Below are positions 46,435 to 57,445 of a stretch of DNA of 64,000 nt, in pieces. Each line of letters begins with the position of its first letter. Position 1 is the stretch's first letter. Source of the stretch: Capsicum annuum (Eukaryota > Streptophyta > Magnoliopsida > Solanales > Solanaceae); the NCBI RefSeq assembly GCF_002878395.1, contig NC_061115.1, positions 152,329,549 through 152,393,548 of the forward strand. The letters run 5' to 3'. Under the pieces are notes generated by a model that did no database searches, was not told the origin of the DNA, and saw only the letters and a list, made by a program, of their open reading frames with translations. The translations under genes were made by a program, and so were the position numbers.

Positions 46435-47540
46435 TAATTCTAAGTATGTAAAGATACTAAATTTTCGTAGAAAACATGGTATGTCAACCAATATAGACTA
46501 AAATCCACTACCCTTGCATAAATCATTCTGTAAGAGGTTGGAATCAATAAATCATGCAAAATCCATCACATATTAAAATAACTAAATTAAAGCCATGAAA
46601 ATCATGCATAATAACTTTCAATGGGTACTATAGTAATAAAATAGCATGATAGAATTTTTTTTTCGAGAATTTGGAATAATTGAGTATTAACCCTAGATCA
46701 CGAGTTCATAGAAATTATAACAGAAATTCATATTTTAAAACTAGGTTTTTGGCATAAGGGTAAAATAAATTACTTATTGGATACCCACATATCTGGACTG
46801 ATGAAATCTTGGATTGAAACCTTGGGAATCTAGCTTTGAGAAAAATCCTAGGCTTAGGCTTGCTTGAGAGTTGAATCGCTTGATTTTTCTGACTTAGATA
46901 GAGTTTGGGGAAGATAATGAGAGATTTGGAGTGATTAAATAGACTTATACCTCTTGTAACAGCTCAAATAACGTATCTTTGAGGTTAAAAGAGTGGGAAA
47001 AAATCAAACAACCCTTTTAAAATTGTCTGAAAAGTTGTTGGTATAGTCCCGACGAGTTTGGTAATGACCCATAGGGTTTTGGGATGAGTTTTGACCACAT
47101 TCATCATATGGGACTCAAATTTTGGTCCTCAATTCCCTCGCGGCGAGTCACCCTATGACTCGTAGTGTCTTGACAACGACGAGTCGTCGCTAGCAGCTTT
47201 GACAATGCTTAAGTAAATTGACCATAACTTTTCACTCTGGTATCAGATTAAGATGAAATTGAAGGCATTGGTAAGCTAATTCAATTATATTTCTTTTGGT
47301 GGATCTTGATAAAATAATCTTAGTAAAATAAAAGTTATGCTAATTTGAAGTTGACTATAGCAATGTTCTTCACAAGAATTTAATCGGTAAGGAATATTTT
47401 GGCTCGTCTATAAGCTGGGAGTTATTTGTAGCCTTAATATATGTCTAAATCACTTATAAAACTATCAAAACATGATTTTTAATTTTGCATGAACTTAAAG
47501 CATTGTTCTAATATTGTCTTCAATTTTTTGGGGTGTTACA

Positions 47541-47794
47541 CCTGGGTTGATGGTGGTGATGCGATGTTGCATGCTAGAAGCAAAAAACAGAGCCTCCAGA
47601 ATAAAGTTGATACAAACGCTTTAGTCAACGATGATGATACGTTATTGCACGACATTGGAATAGAAGAGATGCCTTGGTTGATTGCAGTGATGCGAGTTAG
47701 GTTATTGATAAAAATTTAGGCTAGAGAAGTTAATTAATGCATACTTAAGTTGAAAGGGATAATTAAGGACTAATTTGCTAGCCTCCGTAGTTTT
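47541..47794. other. Short unassigned flank between element B and solo LTR S3
   Basis: 253 bp that belong to neither LTR. Part of it is open on the plus strand (47541-47719) with an Asp-rich LVNDDDTLLHDIG stretch. That could be a trace of a gene, but no family is recognised. Confidence 0.35.
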
Positions 47795-48186
47795 TATAAC
47801 ACCCCACATTTTTAAGCTAGAAATCGAGCCATCGTTCCTACATGTGTAAACTCTAATCCTATGATTTGTATGTGGATATATGTGTCATGATTATTATCCT
47901 AGTTTGAAGAGTTCTTATGAAGTGAAAAATGTTCGTAGAAAACACTTAGAGCAAAGTTGAACTAAGAGCCTTTGATTCGACCAAATTTTGGTATTTGATT
48001 TACCATGGGTCAACTTTGAACGTGTATAAATTTTGACATATTTAAAAATTTTCAAATCAATACCCACCAAATGATATAGATAATTTAGTTATCTTTCCAA
48101 TGATATCAATTTCGCCTTAATTCGATACCCGAGCAAAAAGTTATGACCATTTTTGTGAGAAACAGTAAAGGTCCACGATAGGCCCG

Positions 48187-48275
48187 CGCCATGAGGGTTA
48201 TTCCCCCGGAATAAGGGTCACGTCGTGAGGGCTACTCCCCCAGAATAAAGGTCTCACCATGAGGGCTATTCCTCC
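48187..48275 (+). repeat. 34-bp repeats (2.5 copies) in solo LTR S3
   Basis: GAGGG starts recur at 48193, 48227 and 48261, each followed by (T/C)TA(T/C)TCC and a purine-rich AATAARGGTC stretch. Confidence 0.85.
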
Positions 48276-49980
48276 ACTATTTCAGTTTCCTATGGGCCAA
48301 GGGGTGATTCGTTCCTTTCCTCTCAACCCCAATTGTCCAAAGAACGATTTATAACACTAAAAAAGGCATTATTTACCTACCTTCCTCAAAATTTCTCTCG
48401 TAGAAACCCCCCCCCCCCCCTCCCCAAGAATAACCAATTCAAGCCTCTCTTCCCAAGAACAATAAAATTTAAGATTTCTTCCTTAAGAACTCAAGGATTC
48501 AAGTTTCAATTTCAAGATTTCTTTAAGAATTCGTTCAACAAAGGTATGTGGGATTTTGAACAAGGTTAATCTTTCATCCTTGTGCCCAAATGTATGAATT
48601 TCAAGTTGAATTTACATGTTTTAAGTTAGGGTTCATTCCTAAATCATCATATGTTGAAAACATAGCATTATCATGTGATTTAAGGGACTAAAGAGCATAA
48701 GCGTTGTATTTATTCATGTTTTAAACTACAAGTTTGATGTTTTATCTTGAATTTCATTATTTTGATGAGAAATTTCTATTCTCCTAAGTTTAATTTGTTC
48801 CCATGCTTAAACTCATACATTATACTCATGAATTGAACTGTCCAATATTTTGGATCTCTGAACTATGACTTCATATTAGTATTTTAAGAGTTGTTATCGT
48901 ATTTTTGTAATCATCCCGTGCTAGCGGGTTATGAACACCCGATACCTATGTGTTTACTCGTTATTTCAGACTTTTTAAATAGTAGTTAGTCAGACCAGAT
49001 TTTATTACTATGTTCAAGTTCAAGTTGATCCTTGTCAGTACAGTACCATGTTATGTTGAACCATGAATAACACCAGTGTTATTCAGTTGGGAGTAGGATT
49101 TAGCACCGAGAGGAAAGTGTGGGTTCAACATATCCTGCTTCCCAGAAACTACGTGCCCCCGTAGGATTTAGGGACTCGCCAAAGAGAGTTTCCCCTTCTG
49201 TCCAAATTGAGCTCAGTTTAAAGACCACTCCAGTTCAGGTTCCACTCCGATGACAACGATGGAACAACCCTCCTCAACGTGGGTCAGGCGTTAGAGTCCA
49301 TGGTAATATTCATGGTTTATGTCAGTTACATTAGCTTCCACAGTTTCAGTCAGTAATGGCAGTCTATTTCAGTTAAGTTTTTACTAGTCCAAGTAGCCAA
49401 TTTTCAGCATTTATTTAGTCAGTTATATAAACTGCACCAGTTAATCAGATAATGTCAATGTATTAAAATACTTGGTCTTGCATTATCAGTTTTGCATGTT
49501 CATATATTCATGCTTAGTATCCAACATGATCCTCAGTTCAGTTTTACAGCATGTTCAACTTGAGATTTACATTCAGTATTCATGTTTTACCATTTTTCAG
49601 TTTCAATTCTACTTATTCTACAAAAGTAATGAGTTAAGAAACTAAGTGTAGTGATTCACCATCTTATCAGATTATGTTTGTACTCATGTTTTAAGACGCT
49701 TCAAATTTCAGTTGATTTCAGTCTTTTTGTGAGTCTACTTGCACTTAGCATGCATGTTTAAAGATTATGAATCTATTCAGTTTTATTTATTGTATTCACC
49801 CCCGCTTACTCAGTATATTTCAAAAATACTGACCACATATACGTCTGTGTGGCTATATTGTTTCATAATATAGGTACCAGTTATAGCCCACACATCATAA
49901 TCAGACACTTTGCAGCTTCCAGCCAGCAGGTGATGAGTTCTCTTGTTTCGAGGACTCCAGTCAGTTGTAGTTCATGTACT

Positions 49981-49981
49981 A

Positions 49982-50044
<63 letters not shown>
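49981..50044 (+). repeat. (TAT)n microsatellite, about 21 units
   Basis: An uninterrupted run of TAT triplets inside solo LTR S3. It causes the Leu-only stretch in one translated frame. Confidence 0.97.
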
Positions 50045-50353
50045 GTATTGATTAGCGGTAATTGGAGGCATGTCCAGCTATCTATAGCTAGTATAGTAGA
50101 GGCTTCATAGATAGTCAGTCAGGTCATGATATTTAATTCACGTTTCTTTCTCCAATTTTATCATGTTGTAAACTTCATAAGTATTATATTTATTCAGACT
50201 TTCTCATAATCATGTTTTCGCTCAGTAAATTTAGTTTTATACATTTTAAATCAATTGCTCAAGTATCATGCCAGTACATGGGTTAGCTCGGGATCACTTG
50301 TGGTTCTAAGCACCGTGTTACAACTAGGGATAGTCTTGGGCCGTGACAGTTTT

Positions 50354-50905
50354 TCCAACAAAATGTCTCTTTTTTCTTTTTGTCACTTTTTAATTTTAAT
50401 TTTTCACGTGATGTGTGTAGCAACACAATATTAAATGACTTAATATACAACCCCATAAACTTATCCAAAAATTTTCTTTATATACTTAAACTCATACTTG
50501 TTCCAATTGAATATAATACTATATAGTATTTTGTCCATATCAAACACAACAATCTGAAAATTTATTCTATAAATAAAACGCATACAACTAATTATCTGAC
50601 GTGAAAATAATGTGCAACATCAAAATAAAATGCCACATATTAAAGATAATATGCTACTGGAACAATGAACTTATTGTATATATGTGGCATATAATTTTCA
50701 ATATATAAGATTTCAATATATAAGACATTCTTTTCCACGCTGAACCATTAACTACACGTGTTTATTTATGAAAAAAGGAATAAATATAAGAGATTTAAAA
50801 GATAAAGAAATAAAGGAAAACTGAAAACTGAAAACTGAAAAGTGAAAAATTCGTTATGCGCGCTACTCTAACGGTTTCTTGGGCCCCACCAATTTCATTT
50901 TGTCA
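50354..50905 (+). promoter_or_regulatory. Upstream region of the kinase-like gene
   Basis: About 550 bp of AT-rich DNA between solo LTR S3 and the TATA box, with no coding. It contains GGCCCCAC at 50882-50889, a match to the GGNCCCAC site of TCP transcription factors, in the TGGGCC context often seen in plant promoters. Confidence 0.45.
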
Positions 50906-50913
50906 TATAAATA
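50906..50913 (+). promoter_or_regulatory. TATA box of the kinase-like gene
   Basis: TATAAATA lies 76 bp before the ATG at 50989, with a CT-rich leader between (CTTCCTCTTCATC), a common plant 5' leader composition. Confidence 0.6.
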
Positions 50914-50988
50914 CTATGTTAACTTCCCCTCCTTCTTCCTCTTCATCTCTTCCACCTGAAAAGAACACCCTATTATTCTCTCAAAAAA

Positions 50989-53058
50989 ATGGGCTCACAG
51001 GGCATAATAGCTTACCGTCCGGCGATCGGACTAACCATAACCGATCCCAACACTAAAACTACATACATTCTCCAAAAAGTAATCGGTAACTCCGGTTATG
51101 ATTTCGTCTACAAAGCCTGTTACTACAATCCCAATTACTCAATCAACGGTAGTCTCCTTCCTTCCGGTTACGTCTCTGTAAAACACCTCAATCATAGTAA
51201 AGAAACCACGCGTAGCAAAGCACAAGAACGGCTAAATGATCAGAATGAAAACATTCTTCACGTAGACGTTTGGTACGTTCGTAAATTCCAAAAGGGATTT
51301 CTTTCTGCATTGCCTTATATGTCTGAAGGATCGTTGCGGTATATGCTATCCACTCGATTTCATTACGGTTTACCTGAGGATTGTATTGCTATTGCTCTTA
51401 AAGAAGCGCTTTACGGTTTGTTTGATATTCATGATTCGGGTCGGGTTCATAAGTCGTTTAGTGCTGAGGATATTTTTGTGAATTATAAGTCGAGGCCAGT
51501 TTCGACGGTTGAAATCAAGTTGGCCTATGCTGCAACGACTTATGAATCGAATCTTGAAACTCCTATTTTTGTCAATGAAGCTGTAAATCCGAGATTCGAA
51601 CGTGGTGAACCTTCGGTACGTTTGAGTAATTAATTAGTACGACTTTGTTTAGTTAAATTGTGTGTTGTTTAGTTTATAATAATTTACTGTTAATTATATT
51701 GTGTTATTAGTTGAAAATTTACTGTTAGTTAAATTGTGTTATTAGTTGATAATTTACTGTTAATTGATCCAATTTGTTTGTTAAATTGTGTGTTATTTAG
51801 TTGGTAATATACTGTTAATTGATATAATTTGTTAGTTATATTGTGTTATTAGTTGATAATTTGCTGTTGGTTAAATTGTGTTATTAGTTGATAATTTACT
51901 GTTAATTAATTCAATTTGTTAGTTAATTTTTTTTATTTGTTGATAATTTACTGCTAATTCATACAATTTGTTAGTTAAATTGTGTTATTAGTCGATAATT
52001 TACAGTTAGTTAATATAATTTATTAGTTATGTTGTGTTATTAGTTGATAATTTACTGTTTGAATGTTTGCTAATGATAATTTTCGTTTGTTAGAGTAGTT
52101 TCTGTTTTTTTTAAAGCAATTTGTTAGTCAAAGTGATGATATAATATGGGGAATTAATTGGGACTCGTTAATATTTCAATTTGCTTGAATTTCAATATTT
52201 GCAAATATTACTCTGGATCATGAATGTTACTCCTATTAAATACTGAATTTTAAAATAAATATTGAATTAATAATTAGTTTGAAGGTTTTTGGTTTAAAGT
52301 GAAATTCTGGGTTTACTCATACATCTTCAAGTTTCACAGATAAATTTCTGGTTTTCAGCTTTCTTTCTGCCGTCTTTGGTTAGCCTTTCCTTAATGGCTG
52401 ATCTTTTTTTTTAAAAAAAAAAAAAAAAAGAAAAAGAAAAATTCTATTAGTTGATATATAGACGATTGATCATGTTGCTAAATTCCTTTTGAAATTTGTT
52501 AGACTAGTTCATATTTTCAGAAAATTTGTTACTCAAATGCTAGTATAAAAATGTTTAATTAATACAATTTTGTTCATTTAATTATGGTGTTTAAATTGTG
52601 TTATTAGTTGATATTTTACCGTTTTAACGTAACTTTATAATTAGGCATGTTGATGATATTTCTAATTTAGGCATGTTAACTTGATGTATGCTTATATTGG
52701 ACAATATTTAATTTGGTTGAAGTTAAAGAAACAAGATGAATATTTGGAATTGAAACGAAAAAAAAGTATTTAGAGATGAAGGAAAAAATTGTACAGTAAT
52801 TTAGGAAATGCTGAAGATTAGTATGCTTGAACAATCATAATGGAGTTTTATTTTGATCATTAATTAGTATGATAATGAATATTTCAATTCGTTGAATTTG
52901 AATATTTGTAAATATTACCCTGATCATGAATATTAATCCTATTAAATAGAGTAGTAATTTGTAAGTATTTGAATTTTAAAATGAATATTGAATTTCCAAT
53001 TAGTTTTAAGGTTTTTGGTTTAAAGTAAAATTTTGGTTCCATATATCTTCAAATTTCG

Positions 53059-53093
<35 letters not shown>

Positions 53094-54052
53094 TCTAAGT
53101 TGGGTTTAAGTCCATAAGATTCTGTTTTCAGGTTTCTTTCAACTGTGTCTTAATTTGTCTTTCTTTAATAGATGATTTTTAATCTCTTTTTCCCCCCTTT
53201 TTATGTTGATATATACGATTGATCATGTTCCTGTATTCCTTTTCACATTCGTTAGAGTAATACTCTTCTGGCCCAAATTTGATTGAAATTGGAAAAGGAA
53301 AACAGTGTTTAAAGTTTTGTGAGTGAATTGAAGTGAATTGAACTATACGCATCGCCACATTAAACCGTTTTTGAACTGCAAATTCTCTTTCAAGTAGAAG
53401 TCAAAATTATAATTTATGGATAAGACTATAATCTGCAGACAGTAGTAATGTTATCAGCTTAAGTTCAGTCCTACCGTTTTTAAATTTCCAACAGGTTCCA
53501 CCACTATCGATAATATCAGAATGGGGTTCTGCACCTGAAGTATACTATACGAGATATGATGATTCTGATTCGGATGATGATAATCGAAATCCAGCTTATA
53601 GAAGACAAGAAGATGAGAGTTGCTACTCTGGTAAATCCGACATCTGGCTAGTGGGAATAGCTGCATTGGAATTGGCATATGGAAATATACGAGTCAGCCA
53701 TCGTTCAGAATTTGAGTCTATGATCAAGAAGATAAGGAGGGCAAAAAAACTGCCAGGAAAGTTGGAGGATCTGCTGGGGGAGATTAATGCTGAAGAGGTA
53801 GGTGGGAAAATGAAGAAAGCTATGGGTTATGTTAAGGACAAGATGAAATCAGTGAAAAAGCAAAGGGACAGGGTGTTTACTAAAGGTTTTGAGGAGTTGG
53901 TTATGGACTGTCTTTCGACAAAAGAATCAAAGAGGCCAGCAGTTCAGGAGCTATTGCAGAGGCCTTTTTTTCAGAATGCTAAGGACTTGAAGTGGTTTCA
54001 ACGTCGTGTGTTAAATGCCAAGAATCCAATGCCAAATGCTGATAATGATTGA
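50989..54052 (+). CDS. STE20/BLUS1-like protein kinase fold, probable pseudokinase (two exons)
   Basis: Exon 1 is 50989-51615 (209 codons) and exon 2 is 53495-54052, joined in phase 0 at TCG|GTACGT and CCAACAG|GTTCC, giving 394 residues. The start has A at -3 and G at +4. Order seen: a damaged Gly loop (VIGNSGYDFVYKA, residues 31-43), the ATP-binding Lys in VSVK (Lys65), the catalytic-loop region GRVHKSFSAEDIFVN (151-165), and IKLAYAA (176-182) where DFG is expected. SAPEV, SDIWLVGIAALELAYG and KESKRPAVQELLQRPFF follow. The last three are typical of STE20/GCK kinases such as the blue-light stomatal kinase BLUS1. The HRD Asp is Ser156 and the DFG Asp is Tyr180, so phosphotransfer is unlikely. 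An acidic DDSDSDDDN insert lies after APE. The frame is fully open, which argues for a maintained gene. A scaffold or regulatory role is inference. Confidence 0.85.
51616..53494 (+). other. Intron of the kinase-like gene (1879 bp)
   Basis: GT donor and AG acceptor are canonical, and the acceptor follows a T-rich TTTTTAAATTTCCAACAG. At 51650-52080 a degenerate repeat of AATTGTGTTATTAGTTGATA occurs about eight times. A poly-A tract lies near 52412-52440 and a poly-T run near 53059-53090. A block at 52150-52400 recurs in diverged form at 52850-53160. Confidence 0.8.
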
Positions 54053-54251
54053 TTGAGGAATTTTGGTACTATAGAACAATAAGTGGGAAGATCTAGATGA
54101 TATATAGAAGTATAAATCATGCAAATATACTGCCCGTTTTTAGTCATACGTTCGTAGTATATGGTAGTTAGATATTCACTGTGACAATTGATTAATATTT
54201 TCCAGCATTGAGAATGCAATAGGTTACAGCAGAAAACACTTAATTGCTGAG

Positions 54252-54257
54252 AATAAA
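54252..54257 (+). terminator. Possible poly(A) signal of the kinase-like gene
   Basis: AATAAA lies 200 bp after the stop codon in an AT-rich context. Plant signals are loose, so this is only a candidate. Confidence 0.35.
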
Positions 54258-54842
54258 GGGCATATTACATACTCTGTATAGAAAAGAACTAGAGGTTCAT
54301 AAAATAGATGGATTCTGTTTTTTGTGTCTGAATTCTCTATTCTGTTGTTGGGTTTTTATGTGACAATTATTTGAAGCAGGAACGATGTGTATTTGTCTGA
54401 GTTTTAGTAGGGCAAGAGAAGACACTTCATTGCTGAAAAGGGAGTAAGCGTTTTCTTATTATACGATATCTTCGCTATGGATGATAGAATTCCTCATGGA
54501 AGCAAAGGCAGTTATATTAAAGTTTCGATCGGTTAATAACATGATAATTGCCCTGCTAGTATCGGAAGTTTACATCTCTTCTTCCTTTTTCTTTTTGTGA
54601 TCTGAACTATATGAATGAGAAAAATAATTAATCACGTAACAAGTTCGCGAATCTGTCAAACAAGTGACTGGATGACCTTTGAAATTTTAACTTCAAATAT
54701 TCACTATTCATCGTGTGTATTGAAGAAACAAAAGATAATAAGTCATTTTTGATCGAAAGAAATTTTTTTATTCCAACCAGAACATTTGAATTACAATACT
54801 TTCCTGTCCTTTCTAACTATTACAATTCCAAACTGCATTACA
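54258..54842. other. Intergenic region, with LINE 3' end at its right
   Basis: No gene was recognised. The right part (about 54760-54842) is likely the 3' untranslated end of the minus-strand LINE, with a T-run at 54762-54769 that would be an A-run on its strand. Confidence 0.4.
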
Positions 54843-55326
54843 TTAGACCGGATAGTGATTCAAGCTTGTTAGTATGTCCTGCCATTTGCGCAGTTGTTGG
54901 CCTTTAATATTTACTTGAAGGCAGATGTCTTTGATCAACTGGGTGTTGTTCTTTACATTGAGCCTTGAATCTGCGTGCATTCCTTTCGATCCAGATTTGG
55001 TAAACTGTAGCAGCAAACACACATATTAGGACCTGTGATCTTGCCTTTGAAGGCGTGTACAACAGTAGTCAGCCATTTGATTTCAGCTGTCCATGTGTGA
55101 ACCGGTCTATGAATGTTCATCCATTTCAAAAAGATGCTCCAGGTGTTCTCAGAATAAGTACATTCAAAGAATAGATGCTGAAACGTTTTTTTAGTTCCTG
55201 AACAACAGTGGACACAACCAGCAGCTACATTGATGCCGCATTTCTCAAGCCTTTCAACTGTTGCTAACCTCCCAACCTCCCATGTAGAGCCAACCATATT
55301 ATGAATTGGTGTCTTGGGATGGTCCT
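54843..55326 (-). pseudogene. LINE ORF2 C-terminal part (zf-RVT), 3' piece of a split element
   Basis: C-terminal zinc-finger-like domain of a plant L1-type ORF2. Minus-strand reading in pieces: RTIPRHQFIIWLALHGRLGG, LATVERLEKCGINV, then CVHCCSGTKKTFQHLFFECT and WSIFLKWMNIHRP. This is the zf-RVT pattern with Cys and His residues kept. The end reads LINE-like with INIKGQQLRKWQDI-type sequence in a shifted frame and a stop at 54845-54843. The 5' continuation of the element is at 62558 and beyond; the CACTA element lies between. Confidence 0.75.
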
Positions 55327-55830
55327 TGCTACAAGAAGGTATTTGCCAACAAATATTTTTGTTGCCATATAATGAATGTTGTTGCAAAAAATACTTTTGG
55401 CACAAGAAAAAAGTTGTTGCACGTTGTGGCAATAACAACAGATGCGAAAAGTTTTCACAACGGCAAAAAAAAATTGTTGCTAAAAGCCAATTTAATGCAA
55501 CAAAAAAATTGTTGCTAAAAGCCAATTTAATGCAACAAAAAAATTATTGCAATAGGTTATATTTTGATGGTCAAGTGTCGTAAGGTTGTGGCTTATGAAA
55601 ATATTTAGCAACAATAAGTTGTTGTTGCCATAAATCAGATACTTATCCCAATAATTCCCGTTGCTGCGAAAAACTCGTAGGAAAGTGGTTAATAATCTTT
55701 TACGAAGACATTTAGCAACAATTATTATTATGGCTATAAATTACCCTTTTAGCAATAAAATTGTGTTGTTCACCTTTAGCGACAACTTAAGAATGGTTGT
55801 CATATGCACGATTTAAACTTTCTTCAAAAA
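55327..55830 (+). repeat. Left subterminal repeats of the CACTA element
   Basis: Many copies of GTTGC(T/C)A and GCAACAA in both orientations, including a 35-bp tandem duplication (GTTGC at 55476 and 55511). In CACTA elements such subterminal motifs bind the TNPA-type protein. Confidence 0.75.
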
Positions 55831-56789
55831 TTTTAAGAAATATATATGTATATATAATAATAAATTATGAATATTGTACCAGTAAGGTCAATACATAAAA
55901 CAGATGCATTAAACATTTTGTCTCAAAAACTTAATACTCCTAAGAAAGAAGAAAATATTTGCTTGCTAAAAATAATTTGAAACATCAAGTATCCAAGATC
56001 ACTAAATTCCAATCTAATACGAGTAATAGCCTAGCACAACTTTTCTTCCAATAGCCTGCGCACTGCATGAACCATATTGCTAGCTTGGTTTACTCATTTT
56101 CATCCAACAAAAAATACAATAAAATTATATTCGATAAAAGAAAATTAAAAAAGTACAGAAATACAAAACAAGTCACCATAGATGCATGATGGAAACACAA
56201 GTATATTGGGATCCAAGTCATAACAAAAGAAGGTATACTTAACCTATGACAGAAACTTTCTTATTCTTACTAATAGTGAAGTTTAGAGGAAAAGATTTAC
56301 TTTAAACTGGATTAAGTAATAAAGAATGACAAATATTTAAACAAACTTCTATCATCTGTTGAATAGTTATGAGATATCCCAACTATTTGTTAAGTGGTGT
56401 TGACGCTTTGAAAACTGCATTCGTACACCTTTCATAGCTTTTTTTCCTTCTTACCATGATGGCAAGAAAACTATGACTTAATTAGTACCGAATGCTTATA
56501 ATTCATCACAAAACTATGTACTCTTCTTATAACTCTTGCTTATAAGATCACCACTACTTATACTCTATTAAGGACCACTCTTAAAGTTATGAAAATTCAA
56601 TTACCAAGGACATGCTTATACATTGATTGAACTTTTAATCACCTGCTTATAATCTCCTCTTGTACTAGTCATGATTTGTATGCGACCATGACCATGATTA
56701 AATACAATTAAAGAAATTGTATGCAACCACAACATATAAAATCAAGACTAGAACAAAAGATAGTAATTCAATAAAAGCTATGGTGATCA
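55831..56789. other. CACTA interior, no gene seen
   Basis: About 960 bp of AT-rich DNA in which neither strand gave a recognisable domain. Confidence 0.4.
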
Positions 56790-57445
56790 CATGGTGACTC
56801 ACAAACAAGCTTGTTGGGCATTACGAAAGATATTTGATGCCATTGATTCTCTGCTCAGATTGCGAGCAGCACTTTACACTAATATTGTGTGAATGGAAAG
56901 TTCGGCATTAAGAAAGCTTACAGGTCCTTCATGGCTCAATACCCTAAAGTCTACTGAAAGGGTCTAGTTTTGGGTCCTCATCTGCCAAACATCAATTTAT
57001 TACTTAACTGACAATTCAAGATATATTGGCAACAATAGACATATTGCAGAAAAGGAGAATACAAGTGCCATTGAGTTGCATTCTCTGCAATACGACAACC
57101 GTTGAAACACTGCCCCATTTGATCTTTAACTGTCCATATTCTAGAAGTATATGGATATCATTTCTCAACTGGATAGGGGAAAGAAGACATGTAAAGGTGG
57201 GAGGATGAGAAGAGGTGGATTTCAAGAAGAGCAGTTGGAATAAGCCCAAGAGCTGGTATCCTGGGATTTCTCTTTGCAGCTATTATATATCATATCCGGG
57301 AGAATGTAATGGTAGACTATTACAGGCCATTAGTAGAGAATACAAATTCATACTCAAAGAGATACCTATGAAACTTCACATGAGAGGTCAAAGACAGAGA
57401 GAATGGACCATAATGCTGGACGAGTTGAGTTCATTTCATAGATAG
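56790..57445 (+). pseudogene. LINE ORF2 C-terminal fragment carried inside the CACTA element
   Basis: Reads on the plus strand: KQACWALRKIFDA, GKFGIKKAYRSFMAQYPKVY, then PLSCILCNTTTVETLPHLIF and SRSIWISFLNWIGERR, ending REWTIMLDELSSFHR with a stop at 57445. These match the minus-strand LINE (KQACWLVRKIFDA and FKLYY-type parts at 62560-62805, zf-RVT at 54960-55320) but clearly differ from it in sequence, so they come from another LINE copy. At least three frame changes are present. It is on the strand opposite to the host LINE. Confidence 0.75.

Larger units (their letters stand above)
3472..47540 (-). mobile_element. Element B: gypsy-type, LARD-like, split by later insertions
   Basis: The LTR at 43268-47540 has a tRNA-iMet primer-binding site on its left. 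The sequence at 3472-4145 matches the right part of that LTR and is followed by a polypurine-like tract. Both are on the minus strand, so they are the 5' and truncated 3' LTR of one element. Removing element A (4306-20671) and element C (21509-41428) leaves an interior of about 2.8 kb with no recognisable gag or pol. A long-LTR element with a non-coding interior fits a LARD, or a gypsy element that lost its coding region. The two LTRs could instead belong to separate elements, but strand, PBS and PPT order agree with a single one. Confidence 0.6.
43268..47540 (-). repeat. 5' LTR of element B (4273 bp including two insertions)
   Basis: Plus-strand ends are TGTCACAACCTGAG and TTTGGGGTGTTACA. 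Taking out the Stowaway MITE with one TA (250 bp) and the Helitron (1385 bp) leaves about 2638 bp, close to the 2470-2846 bp of solo LTRs S1-S3. The right part matches 3472-4145. Confidence 0.8.
47795..50348 (+). mobile_element. Solo LTR S3 (2554 bp)
   Basis: Starts TATAACACCCC (second base mutated) and ends GGGCCGTGACA, with a perfect target duplication GTTTT (47790-47794 and 50349-50353). The end matches the inner end of the element B LTR in reverse complement (GGTTCTAAGCACCGTGTTAC). It carries boxes 2 and 3 of the family but not box 1. Its variable module at 48187-48275 is built of 34-bp repeats. It is the nearest upstream repeat to the kinase-like gene. Confidence 0.88.

Noticed and set aside
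47541..47719. Host gene fragment between element B and S3
   Set aside because: Short, without a recognisable family. Listed only as an unassigned flank.
49849..50055. Leu-rich ORF
   Set aside because: Produced by the TAT microsatellite.
50856..51056. Open frame upstream of and overlapping the kinase-like gene start
   Set aside because: Low-complexity Ser/Pro translation in another frame. The kinase frame starting at 50989 has family similarity and a better start context.
52404..52440. Processed-pseudogene poly(A) tail in the kinase intron
   Set aside because: T-run directly followed by A-run with no coding remnant next to it; simple sequence is enough to explain it.
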